Assembly: GCA_021732845.1 (NCBI GenBank)
Contig: JAKFUF010000057.1
Location: 1 to 64,000, forward strand
DNA from: Planctomycetaceae bacterium
GTDB lineage: Bacteria > Planctomycetota > Planctomycetia > Planctomycetales > Planctomycetaceae
Length of the DNA: 64,000 bases
Direction: 5' to 3'
Shown one piece after another: positions 42,133-51,149 of the stretch (the first letter of the stretch is position 1; every line of letters starts with the position of its first letter). The notes below the pieces were generated by a model that was not told the DNA's origin, searched no databases, and was given only the letters and a program-made list of their open reading frames with translations. Position numbers and translations under genes: made by a program.

Positions 42133-42224
42133 ATCAGCCGGCGGCCGTTAGGCCCCGGTTCTGGCCTAACGAGCCTCCAGAGATTGTTGAGTTCGGAACC
42201 GGACGCGAATGCGTTCCGGCTGAT
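42133..42224. repeat. 92-bp palindromic intergenic element
   Basis: The left arm atcagccgg...ccggtt and right arm aaccgg...ccggctgat are inverted repeats of 28 bp with several mismatches in the middle, separated by about 36 bases. It lies in the divergent promoter region between the GH20-like gene and the discoidin-like gene. A second intact 92-bp copy is at 63341-63432 inside a reading frame, and its arms also occur within both MITE-like elements. Confidence 0.7.
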
Positions 42225-42341
42225 TTGTCGAAATTTGGCCAACCCAGAATTCAGAACTCTCCGCTTGAAGACATTTTGTCTACACGGTAATTTGGCCCAC
42301 GTTGGCAGCATTTCTCTTCGGTTCTGCAGCGGAGACAGCGC

Positions 42342-43565
42342 ATGGCCCGTTCCCTCCCACGCCGGTTGATGACGGCGATCTCGCTGGTGGCGTTGCTGGT
42401 CGCCACATTCGTGCCCGATTCGTGGGTCCAGGGCGAAGTTGTGGTAGTCGAAGAGGTGCGGCTGGTCCGCGCCCGTTTGGTGCGGCCGGAGGCTTCATCA
42501 AAACGCAGTTGGGGGCCGGAGCAGGTGGAAGGGGCACCGGACACGCCCGGCTCGGGCGACAGTCCCACCGCTTGGGCTTCGCTCTCGCAGGATGGCCAGG
42601 AAGAGTGGCTCGTGTGCGAGTATGCCCAACCGGTTGAGCCACGGGCCGTTGTTGTGCATGCCTCTTACAATCCCGGGGCCCTGATCAGAGTCTCGGCGTT
42701 CAATGCCGCGGGTGATGAAGTGGTGGCATGGGAAGGGGAAGATCCCACGCCCAAATCCAGCCCACGCGGCGTCTCCGTCATCCCCGTGAAACTCAAATTC
42801 CCCGTGCAGCGGATCAAGGTCACGCTCGATTCGCAAGGCGTTTCGGGCTGGAACGAGATCGACGCGATTGGGCTGGAAGACAAGGCGGGAAAGCCACACT
42901 GGGCGACGAAGGTGGAAACCAGCACCACTTACGCCGTGCGCGAAAGTCCAGCACCGGTCAGCACGAAACCGTCCTATGCCCCGAGTCAGGCGACGGGTGC
43001 CCCTGACTGTCCGCAGCCGGGCGACCAAGGTGTTGCCTGGGCTCCCGCAACGCCCGACGGCCAAGCCGAGTGGATGGTGTGCCAGTACGAAACCGCACAA
43101 CAGCCGTTTGAAATTGTGGTCCATGAGAACACCGCCCCCGGCGCGATCCACAAGATCTCGGCCTTCAATGGCAAGGATGAAGAGGTTGTCGTGTGGGAGG
43201 GCGTTGACCCAACGCCGCGCGATCAGCCCTGGGGTGTCTCGGTCTTCCCCATCAACACGGAGTTCGCCTTCAAGAAACTCAAGCTCTACATCAATTCGCC
43301 CGCCGTCTCCGGCTACAACGAAATCGACGCCGTCGGCCTGCGGGCTCTGAATGGCGACACCCAATGGGCCAAAGAGGCGCAGGCCAGTTCGTCCTACGGG
43401 ATGGCTCAGGCGGCCATGCCTGCTGCTGTCCAACCGGCGGTGGAAGAAGAGCCAAAAGAAGAAAAAAGTATGAAAATGTCTGCGGATCAGCAATCCGAAA
43501 TCAAGCAGTTGCGCAAAGAACTGGATGAGTTGAAGGCGCAGCTCAAAGAGCTGAAGAAGAAGTAG
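42342..43565 (+). CDS. Secreted protein with two discoidin-like domains and C-terminal coiled coil
   Basis: The 407-residue protein has a signal peptide followed by two homologous domains of about 140 residues (roughly 50-190 and 205-345). Each starts with a discoidin-type motif (EQVEGAPDTPGSGDSPTAWA; SQATGAPDCPQPGDQGVAWA), has EW(L/M)VC(E/Q)Y, and ends with SGWNEIDAIGL or SGYNEIDAVGL. The tail is a charged coiled coil (IKQLRKELDELKAQLKELKKK, quoted in part: KQLRKELDELKAQLKELK). It is first in a run of three co-directional secreted proteins and may bind surface glycans or proteins. Confidence 0.85.
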   Translation: MARSLPRRLMTAISLVALLVATFVPDSWVQGEVVVVEEVRLVRARLVRPEASSKRSWGPEQVEGAPDTPGSGDSPTAWASLSQDGQEEWLVCEYAQPVEPRAVVVHASYNPGALIRVSAFNAAGDEVVAWEGEDPTPKSSPRGVSVIPVKLKFPVQRIKVTLDSQGVSGWNEIDAIGLEDKAGKPHWATKVETSTTYAVRESPAPVSTKPSYAPSQATGAPDCPQPGDQGVAWAPATPDGQAEWMVCQYETAQQPFEIVVHENTAPGAIHKISAFNGKDEEVVVWEGVDPTPRDQPWGVSVFPINTEFAFKKLKLYINSPAVSGYNEIDAVGLRALNGDTQWAKEAQASSSYGMAQAAMPAAVQPAVEEEPKEEKSMKMSADQQSEIKQLRKELDELKAQLKELKKK

Positions 43566-43614
43566 CCGGAATGTGTTGTCAGCCGCCTCGGAGCAACTGG
43601 TGAGGGATCGACGG

Positions 43615-45006
43615 ATGTCTGCATTCCGCTGCCGCATCGTGGTGGCATGGCTCGTGATGATTGTCGTGGCTTCGTTCAGTCGGTGCTGCCAGGCTCAGGA
43701 CAAGCTGCCGACGCAGCGTGTGGCGGTGCAGTACGGAGGCCGCTCGTATGAATGTGAGTTGCCGGGAAATGGAACCATACTTTCCTGTATGGCGGTGGCA
43801 AATCGTGCGACGTCCGAGGGTGAGCAAACCACGCTCATGTTCAGTTCAACGAGGCGGTGGGGAGCAAAAGGCGAGGAGATTAAATTCCAGAAGCTTGCAG
43901 ATCCTGGGGATCGGGTCGTCTTCCTCGATACTGCAACCGGGGTTGCGGAATTTGCGTCGAATCTACAGCCGGGGCCAACCGAAGTCGCCGTCTCTCCAGA
44001 TGGACTGTACGTCGCATTTGCCAGTCACAGCGGTTGGCCCAACCTCGATCCGCGATGGGACGATGATCCTGGACATGCCCTGTTGAAAAAAACCGACAAC
44101 GCGAAGGGAGCCACCAAACCGGCCGGCACCATCGCCTGCTCTGTGTGGGGACTCAAGCCCTTGCGGCTGGAATGGGAACTGCGACTCGCGGCCGGACCTT
44201 CTAAGGAAGAAGTCGCTGAATTCAAGCGTCCCTGGAATAATGGTGCGATTCTCACGATTCCCTGGTGGCAAGCAGATCTGCATTGCGAGTTCATCCACAC
44301 TCAACTGACGTTTTCGCCAGATTCAAAATACCTCGTGGCACTGGACCATCACTCCGGGACGAGGGTTTTGAATGTTGCGGATGGACGCCAATTCGTCCGT
44401 TGCGTCGGCCGTGTCGGATCGCGTCCGGTTTCGGTGATGTTTCCGGAAGCCAATCTGGTGGACATTTTGACGAGCGACGGGACACTTCGGCAATATGCAT
44501 TAGACACCGGCCGACTCGGTTCTACACGCACGCTTCCCATTCCGCTGAAAGTCAGCACTGATGAACCGCACTATTTTCGGCCAGATTTTGGTGTCAGTTG
44601 CGGTCGCGATTTGATCGTCAGGGCAGATGCACATCTGCGGTTCGCCACCAATCTTAGAAGCACCAAGAACCACGAATTCACAATGCCTCTCAAAAAGAAC
44701 CCGCAGGGAAATGCATTGGTTCCCTGCCACTTCGAATTGTCCCGTGACGGTCGGCGGTTGGGCATTGGATATCACTATGTCGCGGACGAGATCGGGTCCC
44801 GATTCTCCACATTTAGCAACTTTATCTCCTTCGAAATCTGGGATGTGCCGTCCCAAATGTTGGTGCGACGCGCCATTGTTCCTGGGTCCGATTTAGACCT
44901 GCCGGCCGATGAGGCCCCTGCGATTAAGATCGAATCCGATTTCACCGCCTGCATGGACACGGACGGTGAAGAGATCATCTATGCTCACCGACTCAAACGA
45001 CCATAG
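43615..45006 (+). CDS. Secreted WD40-like propeller protein
   Basis: The 463-residue product has a signal peptide (VVAWLVMIVVASFSRCCQAQ) and beta-propeller-like repeats such as VAVSPDGLYVAFASHSG and LTFSPDSKYLVALDHHSG, with a later ELSRDGRRLGIGYH. No catalytic motif is seen. The gene starts 49 bp after the discoidin-like gene and ends 19 bp before the EF-hand gene, so the three probably form one operon. ATG at 43615 chosen because the signal peptide begins there. Confidence 0.8.
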   Translation: MSAFRCRIVVAWLVMIVVASFSRCCQAQDKLPTQRVAVQYGGRSYECELPGNGTILSCMAVANRATSEGEQTTLMFSSTRRWGAKGEEIKFQKLADPGDRVVFLDTATGVAEFASNLQPGPTEVAVSPDGLYVAFASHSGWPNLDPRWDDDPGHALLKKTDNAKGATKPAGTIACSVWGLKPLRLEWELRLAAGPSKEEVAEFKRPWNNGAILTIPWWQADLHCEFIHTQLTFSPDSKYLVALDHHSGTRVLNVADGRQFVRCVGRVGSRPVSVMFPEANLVDILTSDGTLRQYALDTGRLGSTRTLPIPLKVSTDEPHYFRPDFGVSCGRDLIVRADAHLRFATNLRSTKNHEFTMPLKKNPQGNALVPCHFELSRDGRRLGIGYHYVADEIGSRFSTFSNFISFEIWDVPSQMLVRRAIVPGSDLDLPADEAPAIKIESDFTACMDTDGEEIIYAHRLKRP

Positions 45007-45025
45007 GTAAACTTGCGAGGCAACC

Positions 45026-46489
45026 ATGTGGCGGTCGCTCTTCTGCATAATGTTTTTCGCCGGAGTAGTCGCCTTGCCGATTCAGGCAGAGGACGCACAG
45101 GTCCCGTTGCGCGTCCTGCTCATCACGGGCGGGCCGCAGCCGGTGCGGGTTGCCGTGAATGTCACGATGAATGGGCGGCCGTGGCCGGAGTATTTTGAGG
45201 CGGCCCAACAGCGGCAGATGGAGGCGATCTTTTCCCAACTGGATCGCGATCAGGACGGGAAGGTTTCGGCGGAGGAATCGCGGCGGTTTCCGCAGCCACG
45301 GCTGCAGTCCTCCAAGCCGGCGGGTGATGTCCACGTCGCCTTCAATTACCGGGTCATCGACGCCGACGATGACGGTCAGGTTTCGCTCACGGAATATGAA
45401 CAGTATGCCCGGTCGTTTGGCGACCTGCCGGTGTGGACGACGGCGATTCGAGGTTCGCGACCTGATGCCGATTTGTTCCGGGCCTTGGATGCCAATCGCG
45501 ACCGGGTAGTCACCGAGGCGGAATGGTCCGCCGCCGACAAACTGTTTTCGAGCGACCGCGATGGCAACCGGGTGTTGTCGGTCGATGAACTGCGTCCGTC
45601 GATGGCGACAGCCGGACCACCGGAATTTGTGGCCGGAGCCGCAATCCGCCGCAAGCCACTGGTCATTGAATGGCAGGAACCGGGCAACGAACCCGTGCAG
45701 GCGACCGTTTCGATCAATTTTGTGGAAGACGCGGCGGTGGCCCCGACGGTCTCGGTCAAGCTGCAACCTGGCGCGGCGGAACGAGCTGTCGGCATCGAAC
45801 AGGGGCTTGAGCGCGAACCGGTCTTGGTCTGCGACGGCTGCCGGATTGTCCTGCGGCTGCAACTTCCGGTCCTCCGCGCCACCGTGGCTCAGCAGCAGCA
45901 ACTCCGGCAGGACTACGAGGCCGCCCGCGAACGAGCCGGCGGTGCGGTCGGGCCGAAGACGGAAATGTCACCGAGGCTCAAGCAGGCGTTCCTGCTCGCC
46001 GACAGCAACGAAGACAATGACCTGGAACCGGCCGAGTTTGAATCCTATCTGGACAAGGTGGTTCCGCTCGAAGCCGCCACCGATGCTGCGCGGCTGCGGT
46101 TTGTCAGCTTCCAGGAACGGCCCGGCCTGCTGCCACTGGTTGACTTGAACCTGGATGGTCGGTTGAGCCTGCGCGAGATTCAAACGATCCCCACGAAGCT
46201 CAAATTTGTGGCGGGGCAGATGGGCAAACTTGTGCGTGACCAAGTGCCATCAACGCTGGTGATTGTGCTGCAACGGGCGCCGAGCGGTGACGCCACGGAA
46301 CAATCGATCCTGCAGAATGCCGGTCCACCGTGGTTCTTCCGCGCGGACCGCAATCAAGACGGCGACCTCGACCGCGACGAGTTCCTGGGCAACCCAGAAG
46401 ACTTCGCCCGGCTCGATGTCAACAAGGACGGCTGGATTGAACTGGACGAAGCCGTGCGAGGGGACATGCCGAGTCCGGGCGGGAGATAA
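45026..46489 (+). CDS. Secreted multi-EF-hand protein
   Basis: The 487-residue protein has a signal peptide (FCIMFFAGVVALPIQA) and about eight EF-hand-like calcium loops: DRDQDGKVSAEE, DADDDGQVSLTE, DANRDRVVTEAE, DRDGNRVLSVDE, DSNEDNDLEPAE, DLNLDGRLSLRE, DRNQDGDLDRDE and DVNKDGWIELDE. Two are degenerate at ligand positions (DANRDRVV, and the shorter DRDGNRVL). A beta-rich region of about 120 residues separates the first four loops from the last four. Likely calcium-binding envelope protein; third gene of the local operon. Confidence 0.88.
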   Translation: MWRSLFCIMFFAGVVALPIQAEDAQVPLRVLLITGGPQPVRVAVNVTMNGRPWPEYFEAAQQRQMEAIFSQLDRDQDGKVSAEESRRFPQPRLQSSKPAGDVHVAFNYRVIDADDDGQVSLTEYEQYARSFGDLPVWTTAIRGSRPDADLFRALDANRDRVVTEAEWSAADKLFSSDRDGNRVLSVDELRPSMATAGPPEFVAGAAIRRKPLVIEWQEPGNEPVQATVSINFVEDAAVAPTVSVKLQPGAAERAVGIEQGLEREPVLVCDGCRIVLRLQLPVLRATVAQQQQLRQDYEAARERAGGAVGPKTEMSPRLKQAFLLADSNEDNDLEPAEFESYLDKVVPLEAATDAARLRFVSFQERPGLLPLVDLNLDGRLSLREIQTIPTKLKFVAGQMGKLVRDQVPSTLVIVLQRAPSGDATEQSILQNAGPPWFFRADRNQDGDLDRDEFLGNPEDFARLDVNKDGWIELDEAVRGDMPSPGGR

Positions 46490-47117
46490 CGCTCAGTCGC
46501 CACATTTCGGTTTAAATAATGTCAAATTTCAAATTTCACAGTCTGTAGAGTGGCTTCGAACTGTCTGCCCGAGCATCGGTGATTGGGAAGAAAAAGGTGG
46601 AACCACGAATCTCACGAATAACATGAATAAAGGAGATTGCGAGGATCGCTCGCGGCGTGGCGTAACAACTGTTATTCGTGAGATTCGTGTTATTCGTGGT
46701 TCCTCTCCACTCGTCCGGTCAATGTGAAGTGTTGTCAGTAGGGCGGAGAAAGTTTTTGGACAGGATTCAAAGGATGAACCAGGATACGAAAGGATGTTCT
46801 CTCCCTGTCTCATCCTTTTTCATCCTGTTCAACATCCCTTACACCTCGATTTTCAAAGTCTGAAGTTCGCACTCGAACTGTCCGCTGGGATGTCTCGCTG
46901 GAACACGGGAGTATAGGAAGAACAAGGAAGAACAAGGAGGAACCATGAATCTCACGAATAACACGAATAAAGGAGATTGCGAGGATCACTTGCGGCGTGG
47001 CGTAAAAACTTTTATTCGTGATATTCGTGCTATTCGTGGTTCATCTCCACTCGTCCGGTCAATGTGCAGTGTTGTCAGTAGGGTGGTGAGAGTTTTAGGA
47101 CAGGTTGAGGGGACGAA
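46490..47117. repeat. Gene-free gap: diverged tandem duplication of hairpin repeats
   Basis: Copy 1 (46597-46763) and copy 2 (46937-47105) share the same order of words: accacgaatctcacgaata..., ataaaggagattgcgagg, gcggcgtggcgta, an attcgtggtt arm, and ctcgtccggtcaatgtg followed by gttgtcagtaggg. Each copy folds into a long hairpin through its attcgtg arms. Between them (46765-46835) is another inverted pair with aaaggatg and catcctttttcatcctg arms. No gene is seen. The last 15 bases provide the GAGGGGA-type ribosome-binding sequence of the DUF1549 gene. Confidence 0.75.
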
Positions 47118-48764
47118 ATGATGAACAACCTGAGTTGGCTACGATTGGTCGCCGTGGCGTTCGCCGTCCTCGGTGGCCCTGGGCTGTGTCGTGCAGCAGA
47201 TCCCGCCAGAGACAGTGCTTCAACGGCGGTGGTTACGGCGCAGATTGATGCCATTTTTGAACAGGAATGGCAGGCGGCGAAGGTTTCGCCGCAGATGGCC
47301 GATGATGCGATGTTTTTGCGGCGAGCCACGCTGGACCTGACGGGGCTGATTCCCACGGTCGGCGAGGTGCGGGGCTACCTCAGTGAGCGAGGAACCCCGA
47401 TAGCGGATGAGGAAGGGGGCGCAAGCCACCCATCCGCGCCAGGGGTTCCGCAGCGAGCAGGACTTACCAGCGACTCCCGCCCGGACAAACGCGCGAAGCT
47501 CATTGCGGAACTCTTGCGGCGGCCGCGGCATGCGCGGCTGATGGCCGGCGTCTGGCGCGATGTGCTGTTGCCGCACAACACGCCGGAAACGGCAGCGGTG
47601 GCGTTTGAGAACTGGCTGCAGGGGCGGTTTCGCGACAATGTTTCCTACGACGCCCTGGTGCGAGAAATCTTGACAGCCCAGGGAACGAGCAATCAGTCGG
47701 TGCCGGTGGTGTTTTTCGCGTCGAACCACACCAAGCCGGAAGAGCTGGCGGCGAGTGCCTCGCAGGCGTTTCTCGGGTTGCAGGTCCGTTGTGCGCAGTG
47801 CCATGATCATCCGTTTACGCAGTGGAAGCAGGCGGATTTCTGGGGCTTTGCCGCCTTCTTTGCCCGCACCCAGGGGCCGTCGAATGTCGGCGAACTTGTC
47901 CCCGTGGCGGACCGCGCGGATGGGGAGGTGCGGCATCCAAAGACGCTGAAGGTGCTGCTGCCGAAGCCGATGGACGGGCCGGAGATGGCCGCAACCACGA
48001 GTGAGCCACGCCGCGCGGTGCTGGCCCGGTGGGTGACGGCGGGAGAGAACCCGTTTTTCGCCCGCGCCGCGGTGAACCGGGCGTGGTGGGTGCTCTTCGG
48101 CCGGGGCCTGGTGCAGCCGGTCGATGACCTCGGCCCGCACAACCCCAGCACGCACGAGGCGGTGCTGACCCTGCTGGCCAACGATTTCGTGCAGCACGAT
48201 TTCGACCTGCGGCGAACCTTGGAGATCATTGCCGGGACCAAAGCCTATCAAACGAGCAGCACGCCGCATCAGCCGGGGACGGCAGCGGACCCTGATGAGA
48301 ATTATGCCACGATGGCCGTCCGCAGTTTGTCGCCGCAGCAGGTGTACGACGCCCTGCTGCAGGCGGCGGGCGAGCGCGAATCGCTGGAGCGGCCCGGCCC
48401 CGAGGCCGTTGCCGAGCGGCGGGCGTTTCTGGCCCAGCTCGATGCACCCACCCGCCAGCCGACGGAGTATCAGGGCGGCATCCCGCAGGCACTGATGCTG
48501 CTGAACGGCCCCCTGGTCGCCCGCCTGACCAACCCAACGACAGGTGATTTTCTCGCCGCCCTGATCGACAGCCCGTTTCTTAAGGACGAACAGCGGGTTG
48601 AGACACTGTTCCTCGCCACGCTGTCACGTCTGCCCCGCCTTGAAGAGCGCGAACGGATGCAGAAGTTGCTGGCGTCAAAGCCGACGGCAGCCGCCCGCGC
48701 TCAGGCACTGGGCGACCTGCAGTGGGCACTGTTGAATTCGACGGAATTTGTGTTGAACCGGTAG
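47118..48764 (+). CDS. DUF1549/DUF1553 domain-containing protein
   Basis: The 548-residue protein has a signal peptide and the planctomycete DUF1549 domain (FLRRATLDLTGLIPTVGEV; LVREILTAQGTSNQ; VRCAQCHDHPFTQWKQADFW, quoted in part with the CAQCH haem-like site), followed by DUF1553 (RRAVLARWVTAGENPFFARA; VNRAWWVLFGRGLVQPVDD). About 24 residues (roughly 93-116) are inserted where the family normally runs straight into PDKRAKLI; the DNA there is a palindrome (see the separate entry). It is followed 70 bp later by a DUF1501 gene, the standard pairing. Biochemical role unknown. Confidence 0.92.
   Translation: MMNNLSWLRLVAVAFAVLGGPGLCRAADPARDSASTAVVTAQIDAIFEQEWQAAKVSPQMADDAMFLRRATLDLTGLIPTVGEVRGYLSERGTPIADEEGGASHPSAPGVPQRAGLTSDSRPDKRAKLIAELLRRPRHARLMAGVWRDVLLPHNTPETAAVAFENWLQGRFRDNVSYDALVREILTAQGTSNQSVPVVFFASNHTKPEELAASASQAFLGLQVRCAQCHDHPFTQWKQADFWGFAAFFARTQGPSNVGELVPVADRADGEVRHPKTLKVLLPKPMDGPEMAATTSEPRRAVLARWVTAGENPFFARAAVNRAWWVLFGRGLVQPVDDLGPHNPSTHEAVLTLLANDFVQHDFDLRRTLEIIAGTKAYQTSSTPHQPGTAADPDENYATMAVRSLSPQQVYDALLQAAGERESLERPGPEAVAERRAFLAQLDAPTRQPTEYQGGIPQALMLLNGPLVARLTNPTTGDFLAALIDSPFLKDEQRVETLFLATLSRLPRLEERERMQKLLASKPTAAARAQALGDLQWALLNSTEFVLNR
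47391..47449. repeat. 59-bp palindromic repeat inside the DUF1549 reading frame
   Basis: Nested stems ggaacccc/ggggttcc, gcggatg/catccgc and ggggc-gcaa-gcc form a hairpin with internal mismatches. It is translated in frame as part of an extra segment (IADEEGGASHPSAPGVP) not expected in DUF1549 proteins. Confidence 0.65.
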
Positions 48765-48834
48765 TCGCGTTTAACAAATCAGGTCCTGTCACCTTTATCA
48801 CACGTTTCACCTGCTCTCCCAAAAGGTGATTGTC

Positions 48835-50160
48835 ATGTCCAACCTCAATCGTCGCACCCTGCTCAAATCTTTGATGGCCAGTTTTGGCGGGCTGGGCACC
48901 TGCGGGATTCTTCCCGCGCTGGCAGAGACCACGGCAGGGACACCGAAGGGTAAGTCACGGCATTGTGTGCTGCTGTGGATGAATGGCGGGCCGACGCAGA
49001 CCGACACATTCGACATGAAGCCGGAGCACGCCAACGGCGGGGAGTTCAAACCGATCGCCACGTCGGCGAAGGGGCTGGAAATCAGCGAGCACTTCCCGAA
49101 GCTCGCGCGGCATGGGCATCAACTGGCGGTGCTGCGGGGCCTGAGCACGCGGGAGGGGGACCATGGCCGGGGCACCTTCACGATGCACATGGGCCGGCAG
49201 CCCGATCCGCTGGTGCGGTTTCCCACGCTGGGCGCGATGCTCTCCAAGGAACTCGCGCAGTCGGAGGCGATGCTGCCGGAGTTTGTGGCGGTCAATCCGT
49301 ACCTGGGGTTCGATGCCACGGCTTGGGAAGCCGGATTTCTCGGCGCGCGGTTCGCCCCGTTGACCATCAAGTCGCGGGCAGCGCGGCAAGTGACAGGTCC
49401 GGCGTCGGCCGCGGCGTTTGCCGAACTGGGCGTGGACGACCTGAAGGCCACGCAGCCGGTTTCCGCCCAGCGGGCCAGCGACCGGCTCGGGCTCCTGCAG
49501 GGGTTCCAATCGCAGCTCGTGGCTGAGAGTCCCCAGTCGCCGGTGCTGGCCCATGACACCATGCTCCAACGGGCGATTCAGCTTGTCAGCAGCGATGCCG
49601 GCAAGGTGTTCGATTTGTCGCAGGAGTCGGCCGCCACGCGCGAAAAGTACGGCCGTGGCTCATTCGGCCAGGGCTGCCTGTTGGCGCGGCGGCTGATCGA
49701 AAAGGGGGTCTCGTTCGTCGAGGTCTCACTGGGCGACAGCGGACGCTGGGACACCCACGGCAACAACTTTGCCACGGTGCGGGAGCTGTCGACCGAACTC
49801 GATGCCGGCTGGAGCGCGCTGCTGGACGACCTGGAGGCGCGGGGCCTCCTGGAATCGACCACGATCCTGTGGATGGGTGAATTCGGCCGGACACCGAAGA
49901 TCAACGGCGGCGCGGGTCGGGATCATTTCCCCAATGCCTGGTCGGCGGTGCTGGCCGGCGGCGGGATCCGTGGCGGCCAGACCTATGGCCGCACGAGCAT
50001 TGATGGCATGACCGTCGAGTCGGGGAAGATGGACGTGGGCGACCTGTTTGCCACGCTGTGCGGCGCGCTGCAGATCGACCACCGGATGCTGAACACGTCC
50101 AACATCGGCCGTCCGTTCCGCATCGCCGAGGGACAGCCGGTGAAGGAGGTCCTGGGCTGA
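48835..50160 (+). CDS. DUF1501 domain-containing protein (complete)
   Basis: The 441-residue protein starts with a Tat-like leader (NLNRRTLLKSLMASFGGLG) and has the whole DUF1501 domain: CVLLWMNGGPTQTDTFDMKP, LRGLSTREGDHGRGT, GQGCLLARRLIEKGVSF, RWDTHGNNF, WMGEFGRTPKIN and GRDHFPNAWS. The fold is that of the alkaline phosphatase/sulfatase superfamily. AAAAGGTG seven bases before the ATG at 48835 supports this start over the GTG at 48826. Partner of the DUF1549/1553 gene. Confidence 0.93.
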   Translation: MSNLNRRTLLKSLMASFGGLGTCGILPALAETTAGTPKGKSRHCVLLWMNGGPTQTDTFDMKPEHANGGEFKPIATSAKGLEISEHFPKLARHGHQLAVLRGLSTREGDHGRGTFTMHMGRQPDPLVRFPTLGAMLSKELAQSEAMLPEFVAVNPYLGFDATAWEAGFLGARFAPLTIKSRAARQVTGPASAAAFAELGVDDLKATQPVSAQRASDRLGLLQGFQSQLVAESPQSPVLAHDTMLQRAIQLVSSDAGKVFDLSQESAATREKYGRGSFGQGCLLARRLIEKGVSFVEVSLGDSGRWDTHGNNFATVRELSTELDAGWSALLDDLEARGLLESTTILWMGEFGRTPKINGGAGRDHFPNAWSAVLAGGGIRGGQTYGRTSIDGMTVESGKMDVGDLFATLCGALQIDHRMLNTSNIGRPFRIAEGQPVKEVLG

Positions 50161-50258
50161 GGTCGCCGCCAGCGGATCCGTGACAGGTCCCGGTATCACG
50201 CAATGTTGACGTGTCCGGCGTGTCCGACAGAAGCCCACTCGCCAGGCCAACCATTGCA

Positions 50259-51149
50259 TCATTCAGCCCGCGCTGCCGCATGCTGAATCGGCCTTCGCGG
50301 AATGCGTTCCAGCAGCCCATCGCCGAAGGTTTGTTCCAAGTTGAGATGCGGCATGTGGATGTAGCCGATGTGGCAGCCACAGGTGCGGTTCGGACAGGGT
50401 TCGTCGCGCAGCAGGGATTGCCAGTTGTCCTGGTAGATGGAGCCGAGCGGCTGCCGAATGAAGTGGCAGCGGCGGATCGTGCCATCGCCATCAATGCTCA
50501 GGACCTCCGTGCCGCAGCGGCAGGCGCGGCCGAGGCTGGCATGGTATTCGGTGTTGATGCGGAACAGCGGGTCGAGGGTTTCGAAACGCGCGACATCCTC
50601 ATCGGTGTAGTATGCGGGTTGCTGCTTGTAGGCATTGATCCACAGATAAATCTCGGCCGGGAGTTCCTCCCGTAGTCGAGAGATCTCATCGGCGTCTTCT
50701 TTCAAGCCGACGGCCCCCACGCTGTAGGGAACCGAAAATTGATCCAACTGCCGACACTGGCTGAGAAATACAGGGCGCGTCGTTTGCGAAGGATGAAACG
50801 TGCACCACAGCCCCAGCCGTGAAACATTGGCTTCCGTCAGCCACTCCAGCGAACAGGAGAGGTTGGTTTGAATGGCAACTTTTTCGACATGCGGCTGGTG
50901 GCTCAACTCGATCAAAGCCCGCTGGTACCAACGGCGAACAAGCGCCTCGCCCCAAGGGGTAAAAAACAGCCGCAGCTTCCTGCCCGGAATCTCGGTGGCT
51001 TGGCGGCGAACCCAGGCAACAAATCTTTCGAGGGCGGCTCGATCCACCGCCAGTTCTTTCGCCGTTTCGTGATGTTTGGCGAACGGGCAGTAGTGGCACT
51101 CGTAGTTGCAGCTCGACAACGGACCGCGGTACAGCAATGTCAGCGACAT
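50259..51149 (-). CDS. STM4011 family radical SAM protein
   Basis: The 296-residue protein starts with a radical SAM motif in GPLSSCNYECHYCPFAKH (CxxxCxxC) and ends with a cysteine-rich region (RACRCGT, RRCHF, PNRTCGCHIGYIHM) that may bind further iron-sulfur clusters. The pattern matches the STM4011 group. Its start overlaps the end of the STM4012-type gene by ten bases, so they are co-translated. The function of the STM4011-4014 system is not established. Confidence 0.85.
   Translation of the reverse strand: MSLTLLYRGPLSSCNYECHYCPFAKHHETAKELAVDRAALERFVAWVRRQATEIPGRKLRLFFTPWGEALVRRWYQRALIELSHQPHVEKVAIQTNLSCSLEWLTEANVSRLGLWCTFHPSQTTRPVFLSQCRQLDQFSVPYSVGAVGLKEDADEISRLREELPAEIYLWINAYKQQPAYYTDEDVARFETLDPLFRINTEYHASLGRACRCGTEVLSIDGDGTIRRCHFIRQPLGSIYQDNWQSLLRDEPCPNRTCGCHIGYIHMPHLNLEQTFGDGLLERIPRRPIQHAAARAE

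Noticed and set aside
46490-47117. Possible CRISPR array
   Set aside because: The repeats are only two long diverged copies with internal hairpins, not short regular repeats with unique spacers; no cas genes are present.
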